This document shows, piece after piece, positions 8,504 through 16,475 of a stretch of DNA of 64,000 nt; within the stretch, counting starts at the first letter, position 1; each line of letters starts with the position of its first letter. The notes below the pieces were generated by a model that was not told the origin of the DNA, made no database searches, and was given only the letters and a program-made list of their open reading frames with translations. The position numbers and the translations under genes are program-made. Source of the DNA: Cytophagaceae bacterium (lineage in GTDB: Bacteria > Bacteroidota > Bacteroidia > Flavobacteriales > Flavobacteriaceae); the NCBI GenBank assembly GCA_002710685.1, contig PALD01000034.1, positions 1 to 64,000 on the forward strand, in the 5' to 3' direction.

Positions 8504-8863
8504 ATGGAAAAATTGACAAACAAGGAAGAAGAAATCATGCATGTGCTGTGGAGGCTGCAAAAGGCTTTTGTAAAAGAAGTACAGGCAGAACTTACCGAAG
8601 AAAACCTGCATTACAACACGGTGTCAACCATAGTGCGCAACCTGGAAGAAAAGGGATATGTGGGGCACAAAGCCTTTGGCAAGACGCATCAATATTATCC
8701 CGTTGTGAGCCGTGATGCGTATGGCAAGAAGTTCATGAACGAGGCCACGCGCAAGTTTTTTGACAGTAGTTATAAAGAGATGGTGTCGTTTTTTGCCCGT
8801 GAGGAGAAAATAACGGCAGATGAACTGCGGGAAATACTGGACATCATAGAAAAGGGAAAATAA
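8504..8863 (+). CDS. BlaI/MecI/CopY family transcriptional repressor
   Basis: This 119-aa winged-helix repressor has its DNA-binding domain at about residues 3-75 and a C-terminal dimerisation helix pair ending in LDIIEKGK. Segments such as TNKEEEIMHVLW and YNTVSTIVRNLEEKG are family hallmarks. In staphylococcal systems the repressor is cleaved when a partner membrane peptidase is activated. Here the partner M56 gene starts one base after the stop codon. A matching dyad operator lies over the promoter. The signal sensed is unknown, and no beta-lactamase gene is nearby. Confidence 0.93.
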   Translation: MEKLTNKEEEIMHVLWRLQKAFVKEVQAELTEENLHYNTVSTIVRNLEEKGYVGHKAFGKTHQYYPVVSRDAYGKKFMNEATRKFFDSSYKEMVSFFAREEKITADELREILDIIEKGK

Positions 8864-8864
8864 T

Positions 8865-11132
8865 ATGGAGACGCTATTGATTATCGCAAAGAGTTGTGGG
8901 GTCCTTGCCCTTTTTTATGGAGTGTATGTACTTTTCCTTTCCAGGGAAACATATTACGAGACAAATAGAAGGTTCTTGAACGCAGGTATCCTGATATCCA
9001 TACTGTTGCCATTCATGGTTTTTACAAATGAGAAATGGATTGCGATAAACGCCGATGACCTGATGAAGATGGATGTGGGTCAGGATGTGCCCGTTGAGGT
9101 AGGAGAAACTGGGGCTGTCCTTGATATATGGCAGGTATTTCTTGCTATTTACCTGGTGGGTGTGTCAATAATGCTCATTAGGCTGGGCAAGCAGTTCTTT
9201 ATGATTTTGAGGTTTTTGAGGTCGCAAGAGTATAAGTGTGTAGATGGGGTACGCTACCTTGAAGTTGCCGGTGTAAAATCTCCTTTTTCATTTTTTGGCT
9301 ACGTGGTCTATGATGCGGCACAGCACACCACCGCAGAAATCCAGATGATACTGGCCCACGAGGCCGCACATGCCCGCAGCGGTCACAGCTGGGATATACT
9401 TATTTCCCGATTGATGCTTGTTGCGCAATGGATGAACCCCTTTGCGTGGCTGTATGCAAAAAAAATAGAACAGAACCTGGAATACATGGCTGATGCCCAT
9501 GCCACTCAGGCCGTTAAGGACAAGAAAGTTTACCAGCTTGCGATGCTAAAAATGGGTACCACAAATCAAGTACCTGCATTGACGAGTTCATTTTATAATT
9601 CATTAATCAAAAAACGAGTAGTTATGCTTAACAAACAATCATCATCACGCAACAGCAAGTTCAAGCTTGCACTTATTTTGCCCATACTTGCTGTTTTTTT
9701 ATACAGCTTTAATTATGAAGAACGTACACGGATTAAAATAGTGGATGGCTCAACCTCTGGTAACAATGAAGTTGAAACACTTGCATTGAGCTATACCAGT
9801 TCTGATCGAGAGATTAAGGATATTGAGGACTATTTTAAAGAACATGTGGCTAATGTAGACCTTAAAATCGATAGGTGGAGAAATGATAAGGGAGAGATTA
9901 CAAGATGTTGGATTTCCACACGTTTTATGGATTCAGATAGCTATGTCAAGAATATGGCTATTGAGACTGAGGATGTTAAAATGCAGAAGTTTAGTTTTTT
10001 AGTAGGTGAGGAAAACGGCAATGTGGCGCTTTATGTTAACGATAATCCATCCTCTGGAAAATATGTCATTACCCCTGAGGGAACGGTTTTTAAAGAGGCA
10101 ATGCAAGAAGGTACGTCTTCTTTAAAAGCTCCTTCAGTACAAAATGCTCCAAAATCCCAAGTTTTTGACCTAGAACAGGAAGTACAGAAAAAGGAAGCCT
10201 TTGTAATCTTGATACCCCGTGATGCTTCAAAAAATGATCTGGATGGCATTATAAAAGTCGCAAAGCAGGAACATAATGTCATCTTGAAATACTCAGGGCT
10301 CAAGCATAATAGCGCAGGAATAATTACAGCAATCAAGCTTGAGTACAAAGATGAAAATGGCAATAGCGGTAATTATTCAATGTCTGACGATAGCGGTATT
10401 GACAATGACCTAGCATTATATAGGACCTCTAGTGGAGCAAGCGGCTTTACCACATCAGGGGCAAAAAATATGGAAGACATTACCCGTGAAAACCAAATAA
10501 GGGAAAAGGAGCACGAAGAGCGTAAGGCTCAAATGCAAAGCAGGATGGAGGAGCGGCAAGAAGAAATGGAAAAACGTCAAACAGAACGTGAAAAAGAAAT
10601 GAAAAAGCGCAAGGAGCAGGCAGAAGAGCGTATGGCTAGAGCCAAAGAAAGAGCAGAACAAGATATAATACGCGTGCGTAAATCAACCTATGTTCAAGAT
10701 AGTGTCATAGCGTCAAATCCTCCACAGTCCATCCTGCTGCGCAACACGGGAGAAGGTGAGGTACTGTATATAATAGATGGAAAGGAGGCCTCAAAAAAAA
10801 TTCTAGAGCTGTTAGACCCGCAATCCATAAAATCCCTTAACGTCATTAAAGATGAAAGTGCACTGGCAAAATATGGTCAAAAGGCTAAGAACGGCGTTAT
10901 AGAAATTTACACAAAAGATGCATCGCCTTCCAGTAGTATAGTTGTAGATGCGTTAAACAATAAAAAGGTGCTTTATATTTTAAATGGAGAAGAAAGTACA
11001 AAGACAGAAGTTGACGGTATCGATCCTGAGGATATTGAATCAGTATCTGTTTTAAAAAATGAATCAGCTACCAGTCTCTATGGCGATAAAGGCAAGAACG
11101 GTGTCATTGTCATTGCCACAAAAGTGAAGTAA
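8865..11132 (+). CDS. M56 (BlaR1-type) membrane metallopeptidase with TonB-plug-like C-terminus
   Basis: The protein has 755 aa. N-terminal hydrophobic helices flank an M56 peptidase domain whose zinc motif HEAAH is at 165-169 and whose third ligand is probably in LEYMADAHA near 205. A last membrane helix lies near residue 270. The region beyond it has no penicillin-binding sensor. Instead there is a spacer, a highly charged Glu/Arg/Lys coiled coil (about 550-615), and two related segments (about 630-690 and 700-755) of the form VLYIIDGKE...VIKDESA...YG...KNGVIEIYTK, as in TonB-receptor plug domains. This architecture occurs in Bacteroidota. It probably cleaves the BlaI-like repressor on an envelope signal. 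Confidence 0.88.
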   Translation: METLLIIAKSCGVLALFYGVYVLFLSRETYYETNRRFLNAGILISILLPFMVFTNEKWIAINADDLMKMDVGQDVPVEVGETGAVLDIWQVFLAIYLVGVSIMLIRLGKQFFMILRFLRSQEYKCVDGVRYLEVAGVKSPFSFFGYVVYDAAQHTTAEIQMILAHEAAHARSGHSWDILISRLMLVAQWMNPFAWLYAKKIEQNLEYMADAHATQAVKDKKVYQLAMLKMGTTNQVPALTSSFYNSLIKKRVVMLNKQSSSRNSKFKLALILPILAVFLYSFNYEERTRIKIVDGSTSGNNEVETLALSYTSSDREIKDIEDYFKEHVANVDLKIDRWRNDKGEITRCWISTRFMDSDSYVKNMAIETEDVKMQKFSFLVGEENGNVALYVNDNPSSGKYVITPEGTVFKEAMQEGTSSLKAPSVQNAPKSQVFDLEQEVQKKEAFVILIPRDASKNDLDGIIKVAKQEHNVILKYSGLKHNSAGIITAIKLEYKDENGNSGNYSMSDDSGIDNDLALYRTSSGASGFTTSGAKNMEDITRENQIREKEHEERKAQMQSRMEERQEEMEKRQTEREKEMKKRKEQAEERMARAKERAEQDIIRVRKSTYVQDSVIASNPPQSILLRNTGEGEVLYIIDGKEASKKILELLDPQSIKSLNVIKDESALAKYGQKAKNGVIEIYTKDASPSSSIVVDALNNKKVLYILNGEESTKTEVDGIDPEDIESVSVLKNESATSLYGDKGKNGVIVIATKVK

Positions 11133-11134
11133 TT

Positions 11135-11153
11135 TTTTGGCTTAAAGCCAAAA
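11135..11153. repeat. dispersed palindrome, TTTGGC/GCCAAA type
   Basis: TTTTGGC, TTAAA, GCCAAAA with perfect seven-base arms, directly after the M56 gene and before its terminator. Confidence 0.7.
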
Positions 11154-11154
11154 C

Positions 11155-11183
11155 AAAACCTCCCCAAGACGGGAGGTTTTTTT
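11155..11183 (+). terminator. terminator of the blaI-blaR operon
   Basis: AAAACCTCCC (11155-11164) pairs with GGGAGGTTTT (11171-11180) around a 6-nt loop and continues into a T run. Confidence 0.85.
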
Positions 11184-11420
11184 ATGCCATAAAGTTTCAA
11201 TAAATAATGAAAGCTTGAAAAAGGCTGTATTTTATCATTTAATATTCCTACAAAATCCCCCAATCGCTTAAAAACACCCTACAAAACTTACTCTCAGCGC
11301 ACTTATTAACATATATGGTTACATTTATAAAGCAGTATAAAGATTAGTGTGTTTTAATTTTTGAGTTATATGATTTATTAACTTACAATTCAGCAGTCAA
11401 ATGCGCTGATTTCTTTCAAA
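11184..11420. other. AT-rich non-coding stretch
   Basis: This AT-rich stretch between the blaR terminator and the small-gene cluster has no open frame with coding character on either strand. I see no RNA motif or repeat that I can name. Confidence 0.5.
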
Positions 11421-11424
11421 TTGC

Positions 11425-11455
11425 TTGTGGGAGTTAGCAAAAACCACATTCTTTG
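11425..11455 (+). promoter_or_regulatory. candidate promoter of the small-gene cluster
   Basis: A TTG at 11425-11427 and ATTCTTTG at 11448-11455 are 20 nt apart. The second box deviates from TAnnTTTG in its first two bases. It would give a leader of about 75 nt before the 14-codon frame. Confidence 0.35.
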
Positions 11456-11535
11456 CCATGTCAATCAATCACAACAGTTAATCAAAATCAAAAAACGACA
11501 GTAAATTTTTTATCAATCATTTAAATCAATCAATC

Positions 11536-11580
11536 ATGGCAGCAGTAGTATTACAAATCATCGAGATCCTTTTTGGATAA
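11536..11580 (+). CDS. possible 14-aa leader or micro-protein
   Basis: The frame reads MAAVVLQIIEILFG and then stops: a short hydrophobic peptide preceded by repeated TCAATCAATC sequence. It lies 97 nt before a 50-aa gene on the same strand, and a small inverted repeat (ATTCCAA/TTGGAAT, 11606-11627) sits between them. It could be a leader peptide, a membrane micro-protein, or chance. I do not recognise it. Confidence 0.3.
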   Translation: MAAVVLQIIEILFG

Positions 11581-11676
11581 CCTAGATTACCTGAACTCTT
11601 AACACATTCCAAAAGCGCGCTTGGAATACGGTTGAAATCCATACTTTTAAGATTAGACTGATCAACTAACCTGAGT

Positions 11677-11829
11677 ATGAAAAAGAAAATCTTCAAGACA
11701 TTGGCACAACTCAATAAAAAGTTCCTGCCCAGTTATAGCAATAAAAATCTGGATTTGGCGAAAGCCTCAAAACTTCAATTAGCTATCATAGGGTACAAAC
11801 TATGGGTCACAAAAAATGCACTGGACTAG
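11677..11829 (+). CDS. small conserved-looking protein of 50 aa
   Basis: The protein starts MKKKIFKTLAQLNKKFLPSY and ends WVTKNALD. It is basic and probably helical, with the pattern LxKASKLQLAIIGYKLWVT. Its codon use looks like that of the neighbouring genes. It sits 81 nt upstream of the gene for ribosomal protein THX. Similar short proteins seem to occur near THX in related flavobacteria as far as I recall, but I cannot confirm this. No function is known. Part of a dispersed palindrome (TTTGGCGAAAGCC, 11755-11767) lies inside it. Confidence 0.6.
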   Translation: MKKKIFKTLAQLNKKFLPSYSNKNLDLAKASKLQLAIIGYKLWVTKNALD

Positions 11830-11910
11830 GCAGGTAGCCCGTGTTTGGTACGGTTTTTTGAATTGCGAATTCGTTTTTTTAACTTTAAATGGAACTAAAA
11901 AATCATTTAC

Positions 11911-12090
11911 ATGGGAAAAGGAGATCAAAAATCAAAACGTGGTAAAATCCATAGGGGAACATCAGGTAAACGGCGTCCCAAGAAGAATAAAAAGAAGATG
12001 ACCGTGGCAGATGTGCCCACAAAGCAAACAGCTAAAAAGACTAAAACGGCAACGGTACAAAAACCGAAGGCCGCGGAGGAGGAAGAATAA
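11911..12090 (+). CDS. 30S ribosomal protein THX
   Basis: This 59-aa, very basic protein starts MGKGDQKSKRGKIHRGTSGK, which matches the THX family (bS31) that sits at the head of the 30S subunit. The first 30 residues are the ribosomal part. The tail is Lys/Thr/Ala-rich and ends in four Glu, a variable extension seen in Bacteroidota members. It is followed two bases later by a strong terminator. Confidence 0.9.
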   Translation: MGKGDQKSKRGKIHRGTSGKRRPKKNKKKMTVADVPTKQTAKKTKTATVQKPKAAEEEE

Positions 12091-12091
12091 A

Positions 12092-12118
12092 AAGGCGCCC
12101 ACTGGGGCGCCTTTTTTA
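12092..12118 (+). terminator. terminator of the THX gene
   Basis: AAGGCGCCC (12092-12100), a 3-nt loop, then a GGGGCGCC arm and a T run. It overlaps the 3' end region of the convergent yaaA gene. Confidence 0.85.
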
Positions 12119-12119
12119 C

Positions 12120-12884
12120 TTATCGCGTAAAAACATATTCGTTTTTTTGTGGGTTTGATTCGCGCTCACTATACGCATAACCCTCATGGTCAAACCCCTT
12201 GATGCCTTCAAGGTCATTGACATCGTTGTCAATGATGTAGCGCGTCATCATGCCGCGCGCCTTCTTGGCAAAAAATGAGATAATCTTGAGCTCACCATTT
12301 TTAAGGTCCTTAAAAATAGGCGTGATCACGGGTACTTTCAGTTTTTCTGGCTTGACAGAATTAAAATATTCATGACTGGCCAGGTTTACAAAAACCTCGT
12401 CATCATCCAGCTCTTCATTGAGTTTGCCCGTGATGGTATCTCCCCAAAATTCATAGAGGTTGTTCTTACGGCCCACCTTGAGTTTTGTGCCCATTTCTAA
12501 ACGGTAGGGCTGTATCAGGTCAAGCGGTCTCAACACGCCATACAGGCCAGATAGTATGCGCAGGGTATCTTGTAGTTTGTCAAGTTTTTCTGTGGGTAGG
12601 GTATAAGCATCCAGCCCGGTATAGACATCGCCGGCAAAGGCATAAACGGCAGGCCTTGCATTGCCCTTGGTAAATGGTGTCTCAAATTGTTTATACCGCT
12701 GGTAGTTGAGGTCTGCAAGCTTGTCACTGATGCTCATGAGCTTGGCGATTTCCTTTTTTGACTTGCGCTCCAGTTTCTTGTTTAGCGTTTCGGCCTCTTC
12801 TATAAAAGCAGGTTGCGTACCGCGGCTTGTGGGTAGTTTTGATTCATAATCCAGCGACTTTGCTGGCGAAACAACAATTTTCAT
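12120..12884 (-). CDS. yaaA: peroxide stress protein YaaA
   Basis: This 254-aa protein belongs to the YaaA/UPF0246 (DUF328) family. The start [18 protein letters not shown] and the internal segments [31 protein letters not shown] and [10 protein letters not shown] are family hallmarks, and the length is normal. In E. coli, YaaA lowers free iron during peroxide stress and binds DNA through a helix-hairpin-helix-like fold. It appears monocistronic here and converges with the THX gene. Confidence 0.95.
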   Translation of the reverse strand: MKIVVSPAKSLDYESKLPTSRGTQPAFIEEAETLNKKLERKSKKEIAKLMSISDKLADLNYQRYKQFETPFTKGNARPAVYAFAGDVYTGLDAYTLPTEKLDKLQDTLRILSGLYGVLRPLDLIQPYRLEMGTKLKVGRKNNLYEFWGDTITGKLNEELDDDEVFVNLASHEYFNSVKPEKLKVPVITPIFKDLKNGELKIISFFAKKARGMMTRYIIDNDVNDLEGIKGFDHEGYAYSERESNPQKNEYVFTR

Positions 12885-12906
12885 GTACTCGGGTTTTGTG
12901 TATAAA

Positions 12907-12939
12907 AATACGCTTTAGAAAGTTTTTCTAAAGCGTATT
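12907..12939 (-). terminator. 15-bp stem terminator of the LolD-type gene
   Basis: Perfect 15-base arms AATACGCTTTAGAAA (12907-12921) and TTTCTAAAGCGTATT (12925-12939) enclose a 3-nt loop. Read on the minus strand, the stem ends in a short T run, which fits termination of the upstream minus-strand ATPase gene. Confidence 0.75.
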
Positions 12940-12957
12940 GATACGTGTGTTTATTGA

Positions 12958-12973
12958 TTTCGCTATAGCGAAA
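12958..12973. repeat. dispersed palindrome, TTTCGC/GCGAAA type
   Basis: TTTCGC, TATA, GCGAAA with perfect arms, in the short gap after the LolD-type gene. Confidence 0.7.
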
Positions 12974-12979
12974 AGCAAT

Positions 12980-13684
12980 CTATTCATATACCCCCGCGGC
13001 AACCCTGCGTTTATCGCTCTCAATGAGACCATCGCGCAAGCGTATGATGCGGTGGGCGTGTTCTGCAATATCCTCCTCGTGCGTGACCAGGATGACCGTG
13101 TTACCGGCAGCATGAATCTCGTCAAAGAGGTTCATGATCTCTACTGATGTTTTTGAATCCAGGTTTCCCGTGGGCTCATCAGCCAGTATGATACTGGGCT
13201 TGTTCACCAGTGCACGGCCCACGGCGACACGTTGTCGCTGTCCACCAGAAAGTTGGTTGGGCTTATGGTCCATACGGTCAGCAAGCCCCACAGATGTAAG
13301 CACCTCCGTGGCACGGGCATGACGCTCTGTTTTTGAATAACCTGCATACACCATGGGCAGTGCAACATTGTCCAGTGCGGTGGTGCGGGGCAGGAGGTTG
13401 AACGTTTGAAAAACAAAGCCTATCTCCTTGTTGCGCACATCGGCAAGTTCATCATCTGTCATATGGCTCACGTCACGGCCATTGAGCACATAGGTGCCCG
13501 AGGTGGGCGTGTCAAGACAGCCCAGCAGGTTCATAAAAGTGGACTTACCAGAACCGGAGGGCCCCATGATTGCCACATACTCACCCTTGTTGATATCCAG
13601 GTCGATACCCTTGAGGACTTTAACAATCTCGCTTCCCAGTGCAAAATTTCTCTTGATATCCCTGATATGGATCAAACTTTCCAT
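12980..13684 (-). CDS. ABC transporter ATP-binding protein, LolD/MacB type
   Basis: This 234-aa single ATPase domain has Walker [10 protein letters not shown] near residue 43, the Q-loop segment [12 protein letters not shown], the signature [15 protein letters not shown] and Walker [12 protein letters not shown]. The closest families energise the MacB/LolCE/FtsX type of permease, which act in lipoprotein release or peptide export. No permease gene is adjacent, so the partner must be encoded elsewhere. It ends at a strong stem terminator. Confidence 0.9.
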   Translation of the reverse strand: MESLIHIRDIKRNFALGSEIVKVLKGIDLDINKGEYVAIMGPSGSGKSTFMNLLGCLDTPTSGTYVLNGRDVSHMTDDELADVRNKEIGFVFQTFNLLPRTTALDNVALPMVYAGYSKTERHARATEVLTSVGLADRMDHKPNQLSGGQRQRVAVGRALVNKPSIILADEPTGNLDSKTSVEIMNLFDEIHAAGNTVILVTHEEDIAEHAHRIIRLRDGLIESDKRRVAAGVYE

Positions 13685-13759
13685 GTATGCCTTCTTTTGA
13701 TGATGAAGTTAAATGATTTTGTTCAATTTGTAGTGAAAACCCCTATGATGTTACAAAGT

Positions 13760-14530
13760 TTACAGCCTAATCTTAAAATGCTCCTTTTCCTGCTCCTTTC
13801 TAAAAAAAACAAATCCCAGCCAGTAGCAATCTACCGTTACGGTCACCCGGGCATCATTTTTAATCGTTTCCCAGGCCGCTTCCATGTGGGGCGACCAGTA
13901 GATGTCGTCAAAAATCCACACGGAATCATTGTGTGCTGTAGCTAACAATCGCTCAAAATAAGAGAGCGTTGCCTCCTTGCTGTGATTACCGTCAAAGTAG
14001 ATGAGGTCAAAGTTTTTTTTGGCCTGTGCCATAAGTGTTTCCTTAAAATCCCCCACGACCAGTTCAACATTATTTACCTCTTGCTCTAGTAAGTGTCCCG
14101 ATGCGACCTTGGCCGTGTTGGGGCAACCTTCCAGGGTTGTCACGTGGGTTTTTTTGGCTTTCGCCAAAGCTATCGTTGCAAGACCCACCGAGGTGCCCAG
14201 TTCAAGTATTTCTTGGGCGCTGAAATAAGAGGCAACGCGCCAGAGCATTTTTTGTCTTGAGCGTGTTGCACCTGCATTTTTTGCAATTGCAGCTACTTGC
14301 CTCTCATTGCTTTTAAAGACTTTTGAACCTGCACCAAAGTCAGTCACGGAGATTGTTTCGCTTGAAGCGTAAAGGCCTTTTCTATATTCTTGCAGGGTTT
14401 TATAAACAGGATATTTCTTTTTGTCATACAGGCATTTTGTGACAAAATCATAGATAAAGGGCGAGTGGACGCCGTGCTGGTTCCTGGAGTGGAGCAAGAA
14501 GGTAATATACTTTTTGACCCTGTACCACAT
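13760..14530 (-). CDS. class I SAM-dependent methyltransferase
   Basis: The 256-aa protein contains a Rossmann-type methyltransferase fold. The glycine motif ILELGTSVGLATIALA (about 110-125) binds S-adenosylmethionine, followed by the acidic residue in VTTLEG and a FDLIYFDGNH strand. The closest group is the O-methyltransferase-like small-molecule family, but the substrate is unknown. A perfect TTTGGC/GCCAAA palindrome lies inside the coding region (14153-14168) and encodes the AKAKK stretch. It lies just 2 bp after the ABC-F gene, so the two are co-transcribed. Confidence 0.85.
   Translation of the reverse strand: MWYRVKKYITFLLHSRNQHGVHSPFIYDFVTKCLYDKKKYPVYKTLQEYRKGLYASSETISVTDFGAGSKVFKSNERQVAAIAKNAGATRSRQKMLWRVASYFSAQEILELGTSVGLATIALAKAKKTHVTTLEGCPNTAKVASGHLLEQEVNNVELVVGDFKETLMAQAKKNFDLIYFDGNHSKEATLSYFERLLATAHNDSVWIFDDIYWSPHMEAAWETIKNDARVTVTVDCYWLGFVFFRKEQEKEHFKIRL
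14153..14168. repeat. dispersed palindrome inside the methyltransferase gene
   Basis: TTTGGC, TTTC, GCCAAA with perfect arms. It is in frame and encodes Lys/Ala residues between two core beta strands. Confidence 0.65.
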
Positions 14531-14532
14531 GT

Positions 14533-16434
14533 CTATTCTTCGGCTTTCATGCTGAGTTCAAACCAGCGTTCAGTCTTGTGTTCAATATCATCTTGTATGC
14601 GCTGCAGCTCAACTGAGGCCTCGTTGATCTCATCCCCGCTCAAACTTGGGTCGAGAAAGGTTTTTTCCTTGGCCTGTTTTTTTTCTTCCAGCTTTGCAAT
14701 TTCACGTTCCAGGCGCTTGAATTCTTTTTGCTCGTCGTGTGAAAGGTTGTTGCCTGATGATTTCCAGTTGTTCTTTGTCGTGTTCTTTTCTTCTTGTGGT
14801 CTTGCCTGGGTCTCTACAATGGGTGATGCATCTGCAGAGCTTTCATACTCGCGGTAATCACTATAGTTTCCCGGGAAATCCTCAACCATTGCATTACCCT
14901 TGAACACAAAAAGGTGGTCAACGATCTTGTCCATAAAGTACCGGTCATGAGACACTACGAGCAGGCAACCGGGAAAATCCAAGAGGAAATTCTCCAGCAC
15001 GTTGAGGGTAACGATATCCAGGTCATTGGTAGGTTCATCAAGGATGAGAAAATTGGGGTTTTGTATGAGTACGGTGCAGAGATAAAGCCTTTTTTGCTCT
15101 CCGCCACTAAGTTTTTCTACAAAATCATATTGCTTTTTCCTGTCAAATAAAAAGCGTTCCAGGAGTTGCTGGGCACTTATCTGGCGACCCTTTTTCAAGG
15201 GTATATAATCTCCATATTCCCGTATGACCTCTATTACCTTTTGTCCCGGTTTGATATTGATTCCACCTTGAGTGTAATAACCAAATTGAATGGTTTCTCC
15301 CACGACGACCTTGCCGCCATCAGGTTTGATACCGCCGGTAAGGATATTGAGAAATGTGGACTTGCCCGTCCCGTTCTTGCCTATGATGCCCACGCGTTCC
15401 CCCTTGATGAAATTGTAGTCAAACTTATTGAGGATGGGGGTGTCCTTAAACGATTTTGAGACATTGTGCAGTTCCACGACCTTGCTGCCCATGCGTTCCA
15501 TGTTGATTTCCAGTTGTACCTGGTGGTCGTTCCTGCGCTGGTGCGCACGGGATTTTATCTCGTGAAAATCATCTATGCGCGATTTGGATTTTGTGGTGCG
15601 CGCCTTGGGCTGGCGCCGCATCCAGTCCAGTTCTTTTTTAAAGAGCTGTTTTGCCTTGGCGGTTTCGGTCTCTTCAGCGGTAACGCGAGATTCTTTTTTA
15701 TCCAGGTAATATGAGTAATTGCCTTTGTAACCATATAGTTTGCCTATGCCCAGGTCAGCATCAAGCTCCACGATTTCATTGCATACCCGCTCCAGGAAAT
15801 ACCGGTCGTGGGTCACCATGAAAAGGGTGAGGTTTTCCTTGGCAAAGTATTCTTCAAGCCACTCGATCATTTCCAGGTCAAGGTGGTTTGTGGGTTCATC
15901 CAGGATGAGCAAATCAGGTTTTTCAAGGAGTATCACGGCAAGGGCAAGACGTTTTTTTTGTCCGCCACTCAGTTTATTGACCTTGCGGGAAAGGTCCTCG
16001 AGCTTAAGCTTGAAGAGTATCTGCTTGTACTGTGTTTCAAAGTCCCATGCTTGCAGGCCTTCCATACGGTCAAAGGCTTTTTGATAAGCATCGGTATCGT
16101 CTATGTTGAGCAGGGCCTTTTCATAGACCGCGGTTGCCTTGAGGATTTCATTGTCACTGGCAAAGATGGTCTCTTCAATGGTAAGGTCAGGATTCAGGTT
16201 GGGCTCTTGCGATAAGAAGGAAACCCGTAGGCCCTTGCGGTACACAACATTACCATCATCTGGCTCTTCAGCTTTAGAAAGGATGTTGAGCAGGGAAGTC
16301 TTTCCCGTGCCGTTTTTTGCGATAAGGCCTACCTTTTGCCCTTCATTGATACCAAAGGATAAATCTCTAAAAAGGACCCTCTCTCCAAAGGCCTTTGCAA
16401 CCCCCTCTACCGAAACATAGTTCACTGCGCTCAT
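14533..16434 (-). CDS. ABC-F family ATPase (Uup-like)
   Basis: The protein has 633 aa with two ATP-binding domains and no membrane helices. The Walker A motifs are GLIAKNGTGKTS and GIIGKNGTGKST, the signatures LSGGQKKRLAL and LSGGEQKRLYL, and the Walker B motifs end in DEPTNHLD and DEPTNDLD. The linker between the domains carries the basic RRQPKARTTKSKSR segment. A C-terminal coiled coil (about 545-630) resembles the Uup DNA/ribosome-binding tail. Family members act on the ribosome or its assembly, and some resolve stalled states. The methyltransferase follows in the same transcript. Confidence 0.92.
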   Translation of the reverse strand: MSAVNYVSVEGVAKAFGERVLFRDLSFGINEGQKVGLIAKNGTGKTSLLNILSKAEEPDDGNVVYRKGLRVSFLSQEPNLNPDLTIEETIFASDNEILKATAVYEKALLNIDDTDAYQKAFDRMEGLQAWDFETQYKQILFKLKLEDLSRKVNKLSGGQKKRLALAVILLEKPDLLILDEPTNHLDLEMIEWLEEYFAKENLTLFMVTHDRYFLERVCNEIVELDADLGIGKLYGYKGNYSYYLDKKESRVTAEETETAKAKQLFKKELDWMRRQPKARTTKSKSRIDDFHEIKSRAHQRRNDHQVQLEINMERMGSKVVELHNVSKSFKDTPILNKFDYNFIKGERVGIIGKNGTGKSTFLNILTGGIKPDGGKVVVGETIQFGYYTQGGINIKPGQKVIEVIREYGDYIPLKKGRQISAQQLLERFLFDRKKQYDFVEKLSGGEQKRLYLCTVLIQNPNFLILDEPTNDLDIVTLNVLENFLLDFPGCLLVVSHDRYFMDKIVDHLFVFKGNAMVEDFPGNYSDYREYESSADASPIVETQARPQEEKNTTKNNWKSSGNNLSHDEQKEFKRLEREIAKLEEKKQAKEKTFLDPSLSGDEINEASVELQRIQDDIEHKTERWFELSMKAEE

Positions 16435-16475
16435 AGGCTGCGAATTTAGTCAATTTAAGGTGTAGGTTTTGAGAA

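Noticed and set aside
14390-14857. 155-codon plus-strand frame across the methyltransferase and ABC-F genes
   Set aside because: It lies across two strongly supported minus-strand genes and shows low-complexity Ser/Cys composition typical of an antisense shadow.
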